Shown here one piece after another: positions 5,514 to 7,304 of a stretch of DNA of 7,304 nucleotides; positions within the stretch are counted from its first letter, which is position 1; every line of letters starts with the position of its first letter. The notes beneath the pieces are model-generated. The model was not told where the DNA came from. It saw nothing but the letters and a program-made list of their open reading frames with translations, and searched no databases. Made by a program: the position numbers and the translations under genes. Source of the DNA: Gammaproteobacteria bacterium (lineage in GTDB: Bacteria; Pseudomonadota; Gammaproteobacteria; Francisellales; CACEW01). The DNA is taken from positions 1-7,304 of the forward strand of contig JANQIS010000216.1 of NCBI GenBank assembly GCA_028282045.1, written 5' to 3'.

Positions 5514-5888
5514 ATGGGAATACGTTTGGATAAATGGTTATGGGCTGCGCGCTTTTATAAAACACGCAGCATTGCCCGTGAGGCCGTCAATGGCGGCAAA
5601 GTCCATATCAATGGCCAGCGTACCAAGCCCAGCCGTGAAGTGGCTGTGGGTATGACTGTGAAATTACGCCAGGGCTATGATGAAAAAACGCTAACCATCA
5701 AAGCATTATCACAACAGCGCGGTCCGGCCAGTGTGGCACAAACACTTTATGAAGAAACCGCAGAAAGTCTGACCAACCGAGAGGCACAGGCCGCGATGCG
5801 CAAAGCCCTCAACGCCAACCGCCCTCCGCAACACAAACCGGATAAGAAAGCCCGCCGTGCGTTATTAAAAATTAAAACGCAACAGTAA
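5514..5888 (+). CDS. hslR: Heat shock protein 15 (Hsp15), S4-domain RNA-binding protein
   Basis: Hsp15 binds 50S ribosomal subunits that carry stalled nascent chains after heat shock and helps recycle them. The 124-residue protein begins MGIRLDKWLWAARFYKTRS, almost the E. coli Hsp15 sequence. The S4 RNA-binding fold covers residues 4-60 and includes GGKVHINGQRTKPS (27-40). YEETAES (79-85) and a basic tail (about 97-124, PDKKARRALLK) are also family hallmarks. E. coli Hsp15 is 133 residues. The ATG at 5514 is preferred over a TTG at 5499 that would add five residues and overlap the upstream gene. The 2-nt gap to the PP-loop gene implies one transcript. The gene converges on hemY with 10 nt between stop codons, and no heat-shock promoter is evident directly upstream. 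Confidence 0.97.
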   Translation: MGIRLDKWLWAARFYKTRSIAREAVNGGKVHINGQRTKPSREVAVGMTVKLRQGYDEKTLTIKALSQQRGPASVAQTLYEETAESLTNREAQAAMRKALNANRPPQHKPDKKARRALLKIKTQQ

Positions 5889-5898
5889 GAGGCCTTAA

Positions 5899-7047
5899 CT
5901 ATGGACTTTGCAGCAGAAACAAACAGGCAAAATGGTACCAACGTTTTTGCTGCTCAACCGGAAAGGCGGTTAGATCCTTAAGCCAGGTGCCAAGCGTTGT
6001 GTGACACTTAGACAGGCTCAAATCCAGATAGGATTTAGCTTTACCGTAAAGTTCATGTTGCCAAGCAATCAGGGCTAATGCCAGCAGTGTGCGATAATCA
6101 TTACCGGCCTGATCTTGATACTGTTCGGTAATAGCCAGATGCTGCTTAGCGGTTTGCGGCACACAGGCGTAGAGTACAAACAATTCCAGGTCCCACTGAT
6201 GTTGCAGTGCCTGATGCAATAGCTTGGCCACAGCCTGCGGTTGGCCGTGGAGGATCATCATATGCGCATAGGTGGCCAGCAAGGCTCGATTGTGTTGTTC
6301 ACGCCGTGGTATGTCTTGCCAGTAACTTTGACACTGTGCTGCATTAAGGGTTTGTTTGAGCACATGGCTATAAGCTTGTTGGGTTTTAGCGCTGACTTGA
6401 TCATCAGAAAGTAATTTGGCTTTGTGCAATTTAGGTAGCAGTGCCAAGATTTTAGGGAGATCATGTTGTGCCTGGGCCATGCTAAGTTGGCGCAATTGAA
6501 CCGCCGGGGTGTCTTTGAGACCATCGAGCAATGCAGCAGCTTTGCTAATTTGTCCGTGTTGGATATACGTATCAGCCTGAGCCAAAGTCGGTAAAGTTTC
6601 TAATTGTAAGGCCGAAGCATGATTAAGATAATCACACTGTTGCGCTACTAAACCAGCCAGCTCACTGGCCCGCGCCGCCATCAGCCAACATAAGGCGGGG
6701 TGAAAGTCAGCCTTGGCCAATTGCATAAAGGCTTGTGCACTATGATACCAATCATGTTCCACCCAGCGGGTAAAGGCATCTACGACTAAATTGTCGCGTT
6801 TTTTAACAGCACGGTTTTCAAATAGTCGCTTAATCTGATGCGGCAGGTGAACCGCTCCTAAGACAATACGTTTAATCAACCGCCACATCAGTGCCAGTGC
6901 CAATAATACCAGGACCACTAACCATAGCGGGGCGGCAATGCTATGTTGTTTGAATTGCAATAAGGCGTAGCCTGGAATATGCAGGATCAGCACCACCATA
7001 ACAACGATAATCAGCAGTATCAGTAACCATTTGAATACGCGCTTCAT
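5899..7047 (-). CDS. hemY: HemY, inner-membrane TPR-type protein of the hem cluster
   Basis: HemY of gammaproteobacteria is an inner-membrane protein encoded with haem biosynthesis genes (hemC-hemD-hemX-hemY). It has been linked to late haem metabolism, but its precise role is uncertain, and it is unrelated to the protoporphyrinogen oxidase also called HemY. The 382-residue protein (E. coli 398) has two N-terminal membrane segments, about 4-24 and 38-58. A basic stretch and the HemY_N-type region follow, then helical TPR-like repeats to the C-terminus, including YRTLLALALIAWQHELYGKAKSYLDLSLS. The start at 7047 gives MKRVFKWLLI and has GAGGAG 6 nt upstream. The open frame continues 50 codons further but only through the overlapping upstream gene. 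It begins 10 nt after that gene's stop, so the two are co-transcribed. Confidence 0.93.
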   Translation of the reverse strand: MKRVFKWLLILLIIVVMVVLILHIPGYALLQFKQHSIAAPLWLVVLVLLALALMWRLIKRIVLGAVHLPHQIKRLFENRAVKKRDNLVVDAFTRWVEHDWYHSAQAFMQLAKADFHPALCWLMAARASELAGLVAQQCDYLNHASALQLETLPTLAQADTYIQHGQISKAAALLDGLKDTPAVQLRQLSMAQAQHDLPKILALLPKLHKAKLLSDDQVSAKTQQAYSHVLKQTLNAAQCQSYWQDIPRREQHNRALLATYAHMMILHGQPQAVAKLLHQALQHQWDLELFVLYACVPQTAKQHLAITEQYQDQAGNDYRTLLALALIAWQHELYGKAKSYLDLSLSKCHTTLGTWLKDLTAFPVEQQKRWYHFACLFLLQSP

Positions 7048-7053
7048 GGACAA

Positions 7054-7059
7054 CTCCTC
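7054..7059 (-). promoter_or_regulatory. Ribosome binding site of hemY, overlapping the upstream stop
   Basis: GAGGAG on the minus strand, 6 nt before the hemY ATG at 7047. It shares bases with the TGA of the preceding gene (TGAGGAG). It decides the start at 7047 over upstream in-frame codons. Confidence 0.78.
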
Positions 7060-7304
7060 AAGCAGCTCTGAGTTGATCAACCAAATCGTTGGCCTGTTGC
7101 AACGACTGGCTAATGGCGTTGAGTTGATCGGTAGGCATGCCAACCACTTCTGATAACATGGTCTTGAGTTGGCTGATGAGCTTTTGTTGCGCATCATTGG
7201 GTTGGGTGGTTTGCTGGATTTGCTCGATCAAAGCCCGTAAGGCATCAGGATATTGCGGTGAATGAGTGAGCACATACCAGCGCACTTCATTCCACTTTAA
7301 ATTC
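7058..7304 (-). CDS. C-terminal end of a HemX-like protein (cut by window edge)
   Basis: The frame is open from the right edge to a TGA at 7058-7060, giving 81 residues. An internal GTG at 7285 could mimic a start, but six further codons (NLKWNE) read through to the edge, so this is a 3' fragment. The peptide is helical and glutamine-rich: NEVRWYVLTHSPQYPDALRA, then a coiled-coil-like run to DLVDQLRAA. HemX is a membrane-anchored protein with a large periplasmic domain, often annotated as a uroporphyrinogen methyltransferase-like protein of unclear activity. The identification rests mainly on position directly before hemY in the usual hemX-hemY order. The start of the segment is also reminiscent of the HemX region where a helix precedes a WALL/WVLH-type stretch. 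Another coiled-coil protein cannot be excluded. Confidence 0.62.
   Translation of the reverse strand, partial: NLKWNEVRWYVLTHSPQYPDALRALIEQIQQTTQPNDAQQKLISQLKTMLSEVVGMPTDQLNAISQSLQQANDLVDQLRAA

Noticed and set aside
7072..7081. GTTGATCAAC perfect palindrome as an operator
   Set aside because: It lies inside the coding end of the HemX-like gene, and a 10-bp palindrome of this kind is expected by chance.

Overview
The window looks like chromosomal DNA of a gammaproteobacterium. The supports are YggX, the mutY-yggX pairing, Hsp15 (HslR), and a HemY gene directly downstream of a HemX-like 3' end. Base composition is moderate, and nothing marks it as plasmid, phage or recent island DNA. The gene order (panB-panC-panD-amino-acid dehydrogenase-mutY-yggX-anmK) is not the Escherichia coli arrangement. 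I cannot name a genus; a lineage such as Legionellales or another less-studied gamma group is only a guess.

Layout. Positions 1-4511 hold a tightly packed minus-strand cluster read in the order panB (4511-3720), panC, panD, a Glu/Leu/Phe/Val dehydrogenase-family gene, mutY, yggX and anmK, which runs off the left edge. Successive genes are separated by at most 9 nt or overlap by 7-20 nt, so they are probably one transcript. A 235-nt divergent intergenic region (4512-4746) carries a run of small inverted repeats, one of which resembles the ATTCCC-N8-GGGAAT class of dispersed repeat. Rightward from it are two plus-strand genes: a PAPS-reductase-like (PP-loop) protein of unknown function and hslR, 2 nt apart. 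They converge, with a 10-nt gap, on a minus-strand hemY whose upstream neighbour is the 3' end of a HemX-like gene at the right edge.

How the genes work together. PanB makes ketopantoate from alpha-ketoisovalerate, PanD makes beta-alanine from aspartate, and PanC joins pantoate and beta-alanine into pantothenate for coenzyme A. No ketopantoate reductase (panE) is visible. The dehydrogenase sits between panD and mutY and keeps the catalytic lysines and aspartate of leucine/valine dehydrogenases. It could release alpha-ketoisovalerate, the PanB substrate, from valine; this is an inference from context. MutY (adenine glycosylase, Fe-S) and YggX (iron/oxidative damage protein) form a familiar oxidative-damage pair, and AnmK recycles anhydro-MurNAc from the cell wall.

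Most of the window is conserved housekeeping. The points worth a second look are the dehydrogenase in the pan operon, the shortened PanC and dehydrogenase C-termini, the PP-loop protein with its cysteine pattern, and the small palindrome cluster. I see no convincing new defence system, mobile element, CRISPR array, or tRNA or rRNA gene.
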